A DNA stretch of 64,000 nucleotides from Macrolepiota albuminosa (taxonomy: Eukaryota; Basidiomycota; Agaricomycetes; Agaricales; Agaricaceae), in the NCBI GenBank assembly GCA_027475525.1, contig JAMWFC010000125.1, positions 143,723 to 207,722 on the forward strand, written 5' to 3'. The notes under the pieces were generated by a model. That model did no database searches and was not told the origin of the DNA. It worked only from the letters and a program-made list of their open reading frames with translations. Positions 8,174 through 18,110 of the stretch are shown in pieces. Each line of letters opens with the position of its first letter. The first letter of the stretch is position 1. A program made the position numbers and the translations under genes.

Positions 8174-11100
8174 GTCTCGAGGAACTGGTTACAGACCAGG
8201 GAGAGATTGCAATAAGTCTTGCTGAGACTCAGGAAGGGGAGATTGTGGTGACTGGATATTCTATGGAACATAGTAAATTCAGTCAGGAAGAGTTGAGAGA
8301 TGTGTACTTGCATGCTTTTACAGCAAGCAAGGAGTGTGAAGAGAAGGAGCAGAAGACATTGTCAGCATATTTGAATGGGCATTTAGCTCAGATACCTGAC
8401 AGTCTTGAGGAGCTGCTAGTACAAGAGGAAAACTTAGAGTCAAAAGCAGGTGTGGGGGAGACTGCCCAAGTATTTTCTAAGAAATACAAACCTGTGGCTA
8501 GAAAAGTTAAGCCTGTACTAGGTACCTCACCTGAGGAGTTTAGAATTGAAAGGTGCATTACTGGAGACCCACTGGCAGACATGCCTCAGTTGGATCCCAA
8601 TCCACCAGAGTTCAAACCCACAGGGAGATACACAGCTGAGTGCAAAGAAGTCATTGACCAAGCCCATGGTGATGGTTTTCTTTGGCCAGAGGAGATGAAA
8701 GCAGTACATCACCTTATGATGCTGCAAAACCAGGCTTTTGCATGGGATGATGCTCAAAGAGGAAGGCTGAAGGAGGAATTCTTCCCTCCAGTAATCATGC
8801 CAGTAATACCTCACACCCCTTGGGTGTTGAAGAACATTCCTATTGCCCCAGGCCTTAGGGATAGAATCTGCCAAATGATAAAGCAGAAGATTGAGGCAGG
8901 GGTCTATGAGCCCTCTAACTCCTCATATCGCTCCCAATGGTTTACAGTGTTAAAGAAGGATGGTGAAAGCTTGAGGATAGTCCATAGCTTGGAGCCTTTG
9001 AATAAAGTGACCATAGCACATTCTGGGTTGCCACCAGCAACTGAGGAATTAGCTAGTCACTTCTCAGGCAGGGCTTGTGGAGGAATCTTTGACTTGTATG
9101 TAGGATATGATGAGAGAGTACTAGATGTGCACTCTAGAGATTATACTACATTCCAGACACCATTTGGTGCTCTGAGGTTGGTTACCTTACCAATGGGATG
9201 GACAAATTCAGTGCCTATCTTCCATGATGATATTACATTCATCTTGAAGGATGAGATACCACATGTAACTTGGCCATACATTGATGATGTACCAGTCAGA
9301 GGGCCACCTCATAGATATGAGTTGCCAGATGGTAGCTGTGAAGTCATACCAGAGAATCCAGGCATTAGGAGATTTGTATGGGAACACCTACTCAATGTGA
9401 ATAGAGTGTTACAAAGAATCAAATATGCAGGAGGGACTTTCTCTGGAAAGAAGTCAGTAGTATGTGCAGATGAGATTGTGGTTGTTGGCCATAGATGCTC
9501 TTATGAAGGGCAGAAGCCAGAGACCAAGAGATTTGCCATAGTGATGGGATGGGGTGACTGCAGGGATAAACATGAAGTAAAGTCATTCTTAGGGACCTGT
9601 GGTACCTTTAGATCCTTTATCAAGGATTATGCTAAGGTAGCAGCACCTATCAATAAACTTACTCAGAATAATGTACCTTTTACTTGGGGAGAAGAACAGC
9701 GCTCTGCAATGGCACAAATGAAAAAGTTGCTAGCAGAAAGTGCTCCTTTAAAACCCATTGACTATGAGTCAGGAGGTGCAGTAGTTCTGTCAGTGGATAC
9801 ATCCTGGATGGCAGTAGGTTTTGGAATCTTCCAAGAAGACCCAGACAATCCTAAAATGCGCACTTGTGCCAAGTTAGGATCTATCACCCTGAATGAGAGA
9901 GAAGCTAGATTTTCTCAACCAAAAAGAGAGCTGTATGGTCTCATGAGATCTCTGCTAGCCAACAAGCATTGGCTAGTTGGTTGTAGAAAACTAGTGATAG
10001 AGACAGATGCCAAGTATCTTAAAGGGATGCTAGGAAATCCTGGAGTAGGACCCAATGCCACCATCATGAGATGGATTGAGAATGTCCTACTCTACCACTT
10101 TACCTTAAGGCATGTGCCAGGCAAAACATTCAGTGTGGATGGATTGTCAAGACGGCCTAAACAACCAGGAGATGAGGAGTACCCACCAGTTGATCCTGAG
10201 TTAATGGATGAACCCAAGTCTATGAACTATGAGTATCCAGACAAGATCAATAATATACCTGGTTGGGAGGGTTGGGAACCTTTGGAACTTGAAGAGTTTG
10301 CAGATCAAATTGACACTAGAGGTGGCTATCTAAACATGGTAGCTACTGAAGTATCAGACTTTGAGCAAGAACTTTGTAGAGCCAGGTCCCAAGAGCAGGA
10401 GCTTAGGGATGGCATCTTGAGTCAAACCCCAGGAACAAGCATGAACCCAGTAGCAGTATTAGCTATGACCATGCCTCTGTTACCAGTGGAAGACCAAGAA
10501 GTCAGAGTAGAGGACACACAAACCTACCTAGAACACAGGAAAGGTAGTGAGGGTGAAGACTGGGATAATCTGCTACCCACTGTTCAGAGTTGGTTGCAAG
10601 ACCCAGGTACAGAACCCAAGAATCTACAAGGCTGGGATCTAGAGAAGTTTAAGAAGTTTGCTAGGCAATTCTTCTTTGACAAGAAAGGGAGATTGTATAA
10701 GCGCTGTCATGAGGAGAAACATAAACTAGTAGTCCAAATTGATAGACGAATGTTCATGCTTAAATCAGCCCATGATGCCTTAGGACATAGGGGAGCCTAT
10801 GCCACCAAAATGCTTATACAGGAGCGCTTCTGGTGGCCTGGCATTGAAGGGGATGTGCAGTGGTATGTTGGGACTTGTCACAATTGTCAAATCAGACAAA
10901 AGACAGTAGTCAACAGAGAACCAACTGTAACTTATACTCCTTCCATCTTCCAAACAATTCACATTGATACCATGCACATGACACCAGCCTCCAATGGCTG
11001 TAAGTACATAGTACATGGCAGGTGTGCCTTGTCTTCTTGGATGGAAGGTAGACCCCTGAGGAAGGAGAACCATAAGACCATTGGTCAATGGTTGTTTGAA

Positions 11101-11994
11101 GATGTGATTTGCCGCTGGGGCTGCATTGCAGAAATCATCACAGATAATGCTGGACAGTTCAAGCAGGTCACTGCCTGGTTGGAAAAGAAGTATGGGATTA
11201 GAGGTATTACTATCTCCCCTTACAACTCACCAGCTAATGGTAGAATTGAAAGACCTCATTGGGATGTCAGGCAAGCTTTGTTCAAGGCCTGTGAGGATCG
11301 CACTAAATGGTTCTGGTTCTTCTACCATGTAATGTGGAGTGACAGGATAACCATTAGGCAGAGGTTTGGATGCTCACCATACTTCATGGTCACTGGTGCA
11401 CATCCTACTCTACCCTTGGATCTAGCAGAGGCCACCTGGTTGGTAGAACTACCAGAGGGACCTCTGACTACAGGGGAGTTGATTGGATATCGTGCTAGAG
11501 CTCTAGCCAAACACCATCAACATGTGGAGGAAATGAGAGAGAGAGTTGGGAAGGCTAAGCTCCAGTGGGCATTGAAGTTTGCAGAAGAGCATAAAAGCTC
11601 AATCAAAGACTTCAATTTTAAACCATTAGACTTGGTACTAGTCAAAAACATGACTACAGAAAGTTCATTCAGTGCTAAGATGTTGCCACGATTCCATGGG
11701 CCTATGGTAGTAATTGCCAAGACTCAGGGTGGTAACTACATTGTAGCAGAACTAGATGGGTCAGTTTGGCAAGCACGGGTAGCTGCTTTTCGAGTTGTAC
11801 CTTACAAGGCTCGTAAAAAGCTGATCTTGCCTCAAGGCATAGAGAAGTGGGTGGATATTACACCTGCTAAGCTAAAAGAGCTAAGGGAAGAACTACGAAA
11901 ACCTACAGAGCTAATCACCAAGGACATCTCCTTTGGCACAGTAAGGCTCCATGAGCCCACTGACCAGGAGTTGGGTCTGTCTCCAACTGATTAA
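8170..11994 (+). CDS. pol: Element A Pol: reverse transcriptase, RNase H and integrase
   Basis: The frame has 1,274 codons, -1 relative to the protease ORF and without a nearby ATG. The RT contains SSYRSQWFTVLKKDG and the active-site YIDD (residues 370-373, nt 9277-9288). RNase H starts around SVDTSWMAVGFG (residue about 541) with ETDAKYLKGML and HVPGKTFSVDGLSR. Integrase has the H2C2 zinc finger (HDALGHRG...CHNCQ, about 866-905) and the catalytic triad in HIDTMHM, TDNAGQFK and GRIERPHWD (about 933, 991, 1023). I see no clear chromodomain at the C-terminus. No internal stop is present, so the enzyme looks intact. It acts in cytoplasmic particles and then integrates cDNA in the nucleus. Confidence 0.93.
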   Translation: MSLEELVTDQGEIAISLAETQEGEIVVTGYSMEHSKFSQEELRDVYLHAFTASKECEEKEQKTLSAYLNGHLAQIPDSLEELLVQEENLESKAGVGETAQVFSKKYKPVARKVKPVLGTSPEEFRIERCITGDPLADMPQLDPNPPEFKPTGRYTAECKEVIDQAHGDGFLWPEEMKAVHHLMMLQNQAFAWDDAQRGRLKEEFFPPVIMPVIPHTPWVLKNIPIAPGLRDRICQMIKQKIEAGVYEPSNSSYRSQWFTVLKKDGESLRIVHSLEPLNKVTIAHSGLPPATEELASHFSGRACGGIFDLYVGYDERVLDVHSRDYTTFQTPFGALRLVTLPMGWTNSVPIFHDDITFILKDEIPHVTWPYIDDVPVRGPPHRYELPDGSCEVIPENPGIRRFVWEHLLNVNRVLQRIKYAGGTFSGKKSVVCADEIVVVGHRCSYEGQKPETKRFAIVMGWGDCRDKHEVKSFLGTCGTFRSFIKDYAKVAAPINKLTQNNVPFTWGEEQRSAMAQMKKLLAESAPLKPIDYESGGAVVLSVDTSWMAVGFGIFQEDPDNPKMRTCAKLGSITLNEREARFSQPKRELYGLMRSLLANKHWLVGCRKLVIETDAKYLKGMLGNPGVGPNATIMRWIENVLLYHFTLRHVPGKTFSVDGLSRRPKQPGDEEYPPVDPELMDEPKSMNYEYPDKINNIPGWEGWEPLELEEFADQIDTRGGYLNMVATEVSDFEQELCRARSQEQELRDGILSQTPGTSMNPVAVLAMTMPLLPVEDQEVRVEDTQTYLEHRKGSEGEDWDNLLPTVQSWLQDPGTEPKNLQGWDLEKFKKFARQFFFDKKGRLYKRCHEEKHKLVVQIDRRMFMLKSAHDALGHRGAYATKMLIQERFWWPGIEGDVQWYVGTCHNCQIRQKTVVNREPTVTYTPSIFQTIHIDTMHMTPASNGCKYIVHGRCALSSWMEGRPLRKENHKTIGQWLFEDVICRWGCIAEIITDNAGQFKQVTAWLEKKYGIRGITISPYNSPANGRIERPHWDVRQALFKACEDRTKWFWFFYHVMWSDRITIRQRFGCSPYFMVTGAHPTLPLDLAEATWLVELPEGPLTTGELIGYRARALAKHHQHVEEMRERVGKAKLQWALKFAEEHKSSIKDFNFKPLDLVLVKNMTTESSFSAKMLPRFHGPMVVIAKTQGGNYIVAELDGSVWQARVAAFRVVPYKARKKLILPQGIEKWVDITPAKLKELREELRKPTELITKDISFGTVRLHEPTDQELGLSPTD

Positions 11995-12329
11995 AATCCA
12001 GAAAAGATGAACTATATTTCTAAAAAGAAATAACAATAGTTCAGGCCCAGGCAGGATTTAACAGTATAAGGAGAAAAAGGTGGTCAGTAGGAAGAGGCAC
12101 TCAAGAAAAGTACTAGTCTAAGACTGGCTACCACTCAAATACAGAAAAGATCCTTGATTTAAGACCATAACTAATTAAGTTTACAATGGGACATGAGCAC
12201 AAAAGTGCTAATGTGCGAGTTAAAAACTAAAAGGTTATGGTTTAATAAGGATTTAAGGCGCCGACGTTCTAGTACGAACCTAACCCGTGGTCTAAGAAAG
12301 AGTCGAGCGTTGACACAATACGTCAACGC
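11995..12329 (+). other. Element A region between pol and the motif array
   Basis: This is the start of the long 3' internal region of element A. Short purine-rich stretches are visible, but I find no coding frame that I can support. Confidence 0.5.
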
Positions 12330-12505
12330 GCGAGTTCGAAACCAGGCAGGGGATAAAAGGTCTACGTAGACATGGGCATAGCAGGCCAACGTGCGAGTTC
12401 GAACCCAGCAAAGAACTAAAAACGTTGACTAAAAATAGTGAGCGTTCAAGTTTGAAACTGAGGAAAAAGCATGGGGAGACGGTGTGTCGAGAGTTCGAGC
12501 CCCAG
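12330..12505 (+). repeat. Cluster of tRNA B-box-like motifs in element A
   Basis: Three perfect matches to the RNA polymerase III B-box core GWTCRANNC occur as GTTCGAAAC (12334), GTTCGAACC (12397) and GTTCGAGCC (12493). A degenerate GTTTGAAAC lies at 12450. Each perfect core is preceded by a purine-rich GCGAG- or CGAGA-like context. They lie between pol and the antisense gene. No tRNA-like fold or A box in the right place is seen, so whether they recruit TFIIIC is open. Confidence 0.45.
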
Positions 12506-12694
12506 GGGGGGGGAATAAAATAAAATTCCGAAGAAAAGAACGAAACGTGTGGTTATCAATCAAAAACTTAAACATCGCACGTTTCGGACTTAAGGAATAT
12601 ATTGGGGTACTACGAAGTAAAGAGGGAAGGGGGGGGATTATATTGAGACTAAACTAGGCAAACACAGAATCGGTGTTTGCAACGAGGAAGTCTT

Positions 12695-13974
12695 TTATAC
12701 CGCCACGGCGTCTTCGGTTGCGTCCTGCGGGAGGTCCTGAAATTCAATATCGGAGTCGTCGTTACCGGACTGTGAAACAAACAGAAAAAGTAATAAGACC
12801 TGACAATAGAAAAGAAGTAAGGACATACTGGCAAGGAGACCTGAAGCGCGTGGAGCAACGAGCCAGCTTGGTCAACCTCAGAGGGACCAAGAACCTTGCT
12901 GAGACGCGCACGGCGTTCGGAGATCATCTTGAAGGTCTGCAGCACGATGTCAAGCTGGTAAAGTTGAAGCTGTGCAGCTACGTCGACCGCGTCGCAGTGC
13001 CTCTGAAGTTCAGCTTGAGGAACGGAGTCGTCGTCGTCAGCCAGTTGGACCGCGTCCAAGACCTGGTCCACCTCGGAAAGTAGCGCCAGTGCTGCCTCGC
13101 TACCAGGAACATGGCTAGCTGGGTGACAAGAAGGATGAGAAAAGGGACAACGAAAGATAACAAAGGGAACGCACCAAGTGATGGATGCACCCTGAGTTTC
13201 TTTGCCCTTGGTTTCCCCTCGGGCTCGACCTGAGGAGGGGGAAGAGACAACGTCAGCGTGTCCAAGCGACGCACAACTAAGTCAAGCTTGCGAGCTAGAA
13301 CTTACGTTAGCACGGCGTTTTGCGGGGCGCGGAGTAGGCGTACCGAGCATCTCGACATCTTTGTCCTGTGCGCGACGCAGTACCTGTAGCAAAAGAATCA
13401 GGATTACAAGTAGAGGAACTGAAAGGGGAACTTACCTCCTCGCGCTCCTTCCTAAGTTTTTCGTTCTGTGCAACGACGAGGAAAGCGTCAACGAAGGAAA
13501 AGAATGCCTTCACGTCGCCCGAATCATCAGCGGCACTGCGATCAAGTAAGGGAAGGATGCCGGAGAGAGTCTCGCAAAGACCTCTCTGTTCAGAGAGACG
13601 ACCAAAGGTGCTCTCATCAGCAAAACGCTGTGAAAAGCATCAGACGGAAGGGGGAAGAGGGAAAAAGAAGAACAGACCCAGCCAGCGCCACCTAAGAACC
13701 GAGCACGGTCGGCAGGTGTTCCAGGAAAAGACCTGGCAGTGGCACAGAGGCCAATTGCAGCCTCTGCGAACCATGGGTACTTGAACACGGACGTTATAAC
13801 CTTGTTGCCATCGCGCTTGACAGCGCGCTGGAACAAGCCATAAAAATCCGTCGGAACAGGCGCAGGCTGGGGAGGCGGAGCAGGTGGCTTTGGAGGGGTC
13901 GAAATGACGACTTGAGGACGCGGTCTAGCGTTTGCAGACTTGCGAGGAGCAGTGGGGACACCGGAAGGAGCCAT
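12695..13974 (-). CDS. Spliced antisense gene carried by element A (about 324 aa, unknown function)
   Basis: Six exons on the minus strand: 13974-13678, 13627-13436, 13383-13306, 13229-13175, 13118-12841 and 12769-12695. Every intron has GT and AG ends, lengths are about 50-75 nt, and the six pieces join in one frame totalling 975 nt, starting at ATG 13974 and ending at TAA 12697-12695. The protein starts MAPSGVPTAPRK, has a Pro-rich segment, a globular stretch around DFYGLFQRAVKRDGNKV, a Lys/Arg-rich middle (KRRAN, KPRAKKLRV, a possible nuclear signal), a helical part and an acidic tail. No known domain is recognised. It could be a normal accessory gene of this element family or captured host sequence. 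Confidence 0.75.
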
Positions 13975-14179
13975 GCTCAGGAATGAGGGCAGGCATCGTC
14001 GTTTTAAGCTGGTACGGGTATGATCGAACGACTCAGGAGAGGGAAAAGCGAAAAATTTTATTCTCTATCTACTGCAGATACGGAAGACAAATTTTAAGAC
14101 TTTGGCTCGGAGAAAATTGAAAATGGAAAGGCTGGGCTCACCAGGCTGGTTTACGATGACTGAGGACAGTCATTACATA

Positions 14180-14191
14180 GTGTGGGGGAGG
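14180..14191 (+). other. Polypurine tract of element A
   Basis: GTGTGGGGGAGG lies directly before the 3' LTR (TGATACG), the expected position of the plus-strand primer. Confidence 0.7.
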
Positions 14192-15107
14192 TGATACGAA
14201 TGCCTCTAAATCGAGGCATAAGAAAGACAAGAAAGGCTCCCTAAAAACAAACAAACCAAACGGTTATCTGCTGAAAACTGTAAGCAGGCGTCGAAAACTG
14301 TAGACGCGGGAGCCTTCACCTCAAAAAAAAGCCTCACGACGTGTAAAAACGACGAACCCAGCACGTAAACAGCCAAGTAGAGATGCGCCGAATATCCGAT
14401 CAAAGGGGATAGCCGACAGTGGCGGTGCTCGGCAGTCAGATCCGGCATCAACCATCAAAAAGAACTATCCCCGAGTGACGACGTACCATTGGAAACAACG
14501 ATGAGCCTCGTCCTCAGCACCTCGACACGTTGTACCACGACCACGCAACCACGACAGGCCGCTCTGGCAAAAGAAGGAAGAAGGATAACCAAAGAGTTAG
14601 AAGGGTAGGAAGAGCCGAAGAAAAAGATGGACGAACCTTTAGCCACGACGCCAAGCGCCGGCACAAACAGCAACCGAGGTCCAGACCCGGTACAACGCTA
14701 CGCCGAGCGCCAGTCGTGCGCACAACATAAAAATACACGAGGGATTCGACGGTCCGTGCGTCGAAGGAGGCAGTATAAAGAGGAGGGGAATTTGGGGGAG
14801 TCGGGCAAGCAACGCACTTGCCACGGCTCGGAGTCCCCAGGGAGCGGACATCTTAGGCCAGCCGCATAATAGTTGACTTCGGGTTTTATTAGTAATTAAT
14901 ACTATTTGATTCCCAAATTTTAGTGTGAATTTTGATTTGCATTACAATTTTAAAATCAATAAAAATTATAACAACACTACTTTACGGAGTGTGCGTGCGC
15001 GTAACTAAGCCCCACGATCTTAGTGAAGTTAAGTTGACTTATTTAAAAGTCTAGTCTTATTCCGTTAAGGCTACTTTACAATATAAGTAAACTTACATTT
15101 CGCATCA
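14192..15107 (+). repeat. Element A 3' LTR
   Basis: 916 bp, same sequence as 4619-5534 as far as I can read. It ends CGCATCA and is followed by the TTGT target duplication (15108-15111) and the 5' part of the interrupted monooxygenase gene. Confidence 0.93.
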
Positions 15108-15111
15108 TTGT

Positions 15112-15672
15112 ACGTCAATCCATGACCGTGTATGGCCTTCATATAAACCCAGCTCTGGTTTGGCTTCCTCATGTCCTTTGATGTCCACGACTGACATGAA
15201 GACAAGTCGTGCCTTCCATGCTCCATCGATATCCTTAGCAAGATGAAAATAACCTTGTCCAATAGCGACGGAGGTACTGTATGTAAAGCCGCTGGCGACC
15301 CAATCTGCGTTCAAGGAACTAGGTTGCGGAGACAACCCTGGAGTAACAGCTAAGACAATATCGGCTACCTTGGCCTTCGAAAGTATTCTGAAGGTAAGCG
15401 GAGATCTTGTCACGGCCAGAAAGAGAACGATTATCCCAAGTAAATGTCAGGACATCACGTAGCCATCCTGATGGGAGGAATGACAATGTAACTCCAATAA
15501 CGTCAGCTGCTTGTAAAGACGTGGCAAAAGTTTCCAGCCATTCTTCTGCAATAACACGAAGACTCTCAGCAGACATCATGGTTAAAGGGGTTCCAGAAGG
15601 AGGACCGTTGTGCTCTAGAGGTTGACGTGCGAAAATGCAGGGCCAGCGAGCGACCGCAACGTATGCACTCAT
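15112..15672 (-). pseudogene. Flavin-containing monooxygenase pseudogene, 5' portion
   Basis: This is the start of the gene whose remainder is at 3387-4618. ATG 15672 opens MSAYVAVARWPCIFAR. The frame continues with the NTF2-like N-terminal domain typical of fungal YUCCA-like monooxygenases: EEWLETFATSLQAADVIGV, GWLRDVLTFTWD, SGRDKISAYLQN. A single-base frameshift near 15385 moves the reading to KAKVADIVLAVTP, FTYSTSVAIGQGYFHL and AWKARLVFMSVVDIKGHE. It ends SWIDVQ against the target duplication. The frameshift shows decay beyond the retrotransposon insertion; which came first cannot be told from one copy. Confidence 0.85.
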
Positions 15673-16310
15673 GATACGGCTGTTGGATGGAGTTTCCCAT
15701 GTACTTATATTTTAAGGTCATTGACACGAATTTTGCATCTGATCTCATGTCCTAACAACCGGTTCCGACCACAGTGACTGTCTTTGATAAGTTCCTCAAG
15801 CATTACGAGTTCGGAATCAATAGGCAGAATAGATCTCAATATGTGGCCCAGAATTGTATGCTAGAACGGAAGGAAATAAGCTTAGGCCACGAAGTTGGCT
15901 CTCGCGTCTCCTCACAAACCTACCTAGTCGCACACGAAGAAGACTCCGCAAAATCTATCAAGTCACTACAGTCGCCGTCGCACGTGCTCTCGGCGTACGC
16001 TGCAGCATGTGCACTGCCAAATGCGTTGTTTCTGTGGCGCTCGGGGGCACCGACGTGGCGTTGGCGTGTTATGCGGATGCGGTGGATGAGTGCAGGGAGC
16101 ACCTTGCGAGGATCAAGGACCTCGAGGATGATTTGAGTGTTGTCGTGCGTGATCGGGAGATTCTGTGGGTGCGTCCGCGCCTGGGACTGTCAAGATACTA
16201 ACCGATTACTACAGAATGGGGAGGCTAACACTGGCTACGTAGCTACGCACGCGGGGCGCCAGACAGACATGGGCCACACGGTAAGTTCGCTGGCTATGTA
16301 GACTACGCCC
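15673..16310 (+). other. Spacer with a possible short coding relic
   Basis: Upstream of the monooxygenase start. Between about 15930 and 16170 the plus strand has a GC-rich stretch that translates as a helical segment (ALACYADAVDECREHLARIK, then DLEDDLSVVVRDRE). A neighbouring frame also looks protein-like upstream, so it may be a frameshifted exon of a lost gene. No family is recognised and there is no convincing start. Confidence 0.25.
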
Positions 16311-16322
16311 TATCCATGACCC

Positions 16323-16850
16323 TCACCTTCCGAATGCCCCCACGACCCAATCCCCGCAGACCTCGCACCAGTCCCTTCGATCCCCAGTCCCACCACTGTC
16401 CTCTGTCCTAGCCATGCATCGTCCGGGGTCTGTGATTCCCACGAGCCCGAGACGGGGCTTGATGTCGCCTGCACCGCTGGAGGAGTTGGTTGTGGTGCTG
16501 GCGGTGTCAAAGACGCCTGATTCGTTGGGCAGCTTGTAGGCCATGACTGTGTAAGCGTTGTGGAGGAACGGGACGCCGAGGATGATGTCAGCGGGTGCGC
16601 TGGGTTGGAAGGATTGAATTACGCCAGTGCAGAAGCTGGTGGTGGTGTTATTGTTTAAGGATGGCGTAGTGAGATCGAGGGTATGCAGGAGGATGGGGGT
16701 GCGGTTGTGAAGAGTTATTGTCAAGTTTAGTGGCATTGTGCATGGTACGTAGTCTACCTCAAAATCAGCAAAGTCAGTAAATAACAAACAGCGTACAATG
16801 CTCGTCGTTTGCAGGACCTATGCTAATGAGTCCTTTGTCAAAGATGCCTA
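16323..16850 (-). pseudogene. Aspartic peptidase (A1-like) C-terminal relic
   Basis: The minus strand encodes the second lobe of a fungal aspartic peptidase. NLGIFDKGLISIGPAND is followed after a break by FEVDYVPCTMPLNLTITLHN, CTGVIQSFQPSAPADIILG, VPFLHNAYTVMAYKL and a C-terminal RLGLVGITDP. The ADIILGVPFLHNAYTVM stretch corresponds to the conserved ILG-FLRN-Y-VF core of A1 enzymes. The N-terminal lobe with its catalytic Asp and a start codon are absent, and the frame is broken near 16790, so this is a remnant. The glycosylation-site-rich sequence suggests that the intact enzyme was secreted. Confidence 0.6.
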
Positions 16851-18110
16851 GGTTCATTCTCAAAGTCATCACTCACGTTTATCACCTCCTTGGACAATCC
16901 TAAGGTGGGGAGCAGTTTCATCCTATTTTGCATTACCTGCCCGTTACAAACGCCTTTTTATCCATTCATTAATATGTACGGACAATGCTGACTGTTTTGT
17001 TTCCCTTTGGTATTCGAGAATGAATATCTCGTGTGACTCTTTTTAGAGAAATATCTCTGTTCGCCGAAACTTGTGGTTCGAAAAGGCATTAATATTTTCC
17101 TCTCTGTGTCTCATCTTTTACAACCCGACATACTACGTTTTCTCATTCAACATGGTGCTTAGTCCGTACTGAGGCGAGATCAAGTGAAAAGTGCTGGTTG
17201 ATCATCCGGCACAAACCGGTGCCCACCATTTGCTTCATACAAAAGCTCTTGACCAGATACCCCTATATCCATGATACATCATCACATATACATTTTGGGT
17301 GATCCCTCCCACACCGTTCTCCATCTACAATCTCATATCTTATTTTCCCCACCAAACATCTCTAATCATGATGATATGATATAATACTATCCAAGCGGGA
17401 CGTGGGGAGCAGGGAGCGGATAGCGGGGGATGGAGTGTTACTCCTGCCAAGACGCAGTATCGTACGCGGTGGCTGGAGGACTGGGATTAATTTTGCGCCA
17501 TCGAAAGGAGGGACTGCAATGTGTCTGCGATATGTACGCGCAAAAGTCCCAAAGAAATATACCTATTGTACGTGTATGTATATGAAGCATAGGGTGACCT
17601 GCCATTGGGTCTTGAATTGCAAAGGAGCTTGTATTCCTGGCCATGAATCAGCCTCTTGAATACGACTATAAATTTGGAGCAATAAGTATCAATCGGTATC
17701 TTCATTGTAGTCATAAATCCATCAAGGTGTCGTAGTACAAACAAGTATCAAAAATCAATCTCGTACCGAGAAAAAGCAGGTCGTGAAGCGAGGTACAAGT
17801 ACAAGCGTTTCAGAGAAGATGAGCAGGAGGGAAAACGGCTAAGTAGCTGGTATTTCAACAGGCATCCGCAAAGCAAGAAAAATTATCCGATCCGCAATTG
17901 CAATTCCTGGCCTCGGGTATTCGTTATACAGCGTCGAATTGGTTGTCGAGTCGAAAAGGCCATATATTCAGTCAAACAAACAAGAAAAGAACAAAAAAAA
18001 CGGTCTTCCACAGAGATCTTCCATCCAGTCTTTACAAATACGACGTCAACGCGCCTTCTTGAGCGTTCATGAATTTCATAGGTTGTTGGAGGGTAATGAT
18101 TGTCGTCCCA
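16851..18110. other. Intergenic region without recognisable genes
   Basis: About 1.2 kb between the peptidase relic and the 3' end of the HMG gene. ORFs here are short, overlap on both strands and resemble nothing I know. The last few hundred bases are likely the 3' UTR and terminator of the HMG gene. Confidence 0.5.

Larger units (their letters stand above)
4619..15107 (+). mobile_element. Complete Ty3/Gypsy LTR retrotransposon (element A, 10,489 bp)
   Basis: The element has two 916-bp LTRs (4619-5534 and 14192-15107, offset 9573) starting TG and ending CA and apparently identical by eye. Gag, protease and reverse transcriptase-RNase H-integrase ORFs lie on the plus strand in three successive frames, and a purine-rich tract precedes the right LTR. 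The domain order RT, RNase H, integrase places it in Ty3/Gypsy. About 2.2 kb between pol and the 3' LTR is unusual and holds a spliced gene on the opposite strand. Identical LTRs and open ORFs suggest a recent insertion. It lies inside a flavin monooxygenase gene and is flanked by a TTGT duplication. Confidence 0.95.

Noticed and set aside
12330..12505. tRNA genes in element A
   Set aside because: Only B-box cores are present; there is no acceptor stem, D arm or anticodon arm around any of them.
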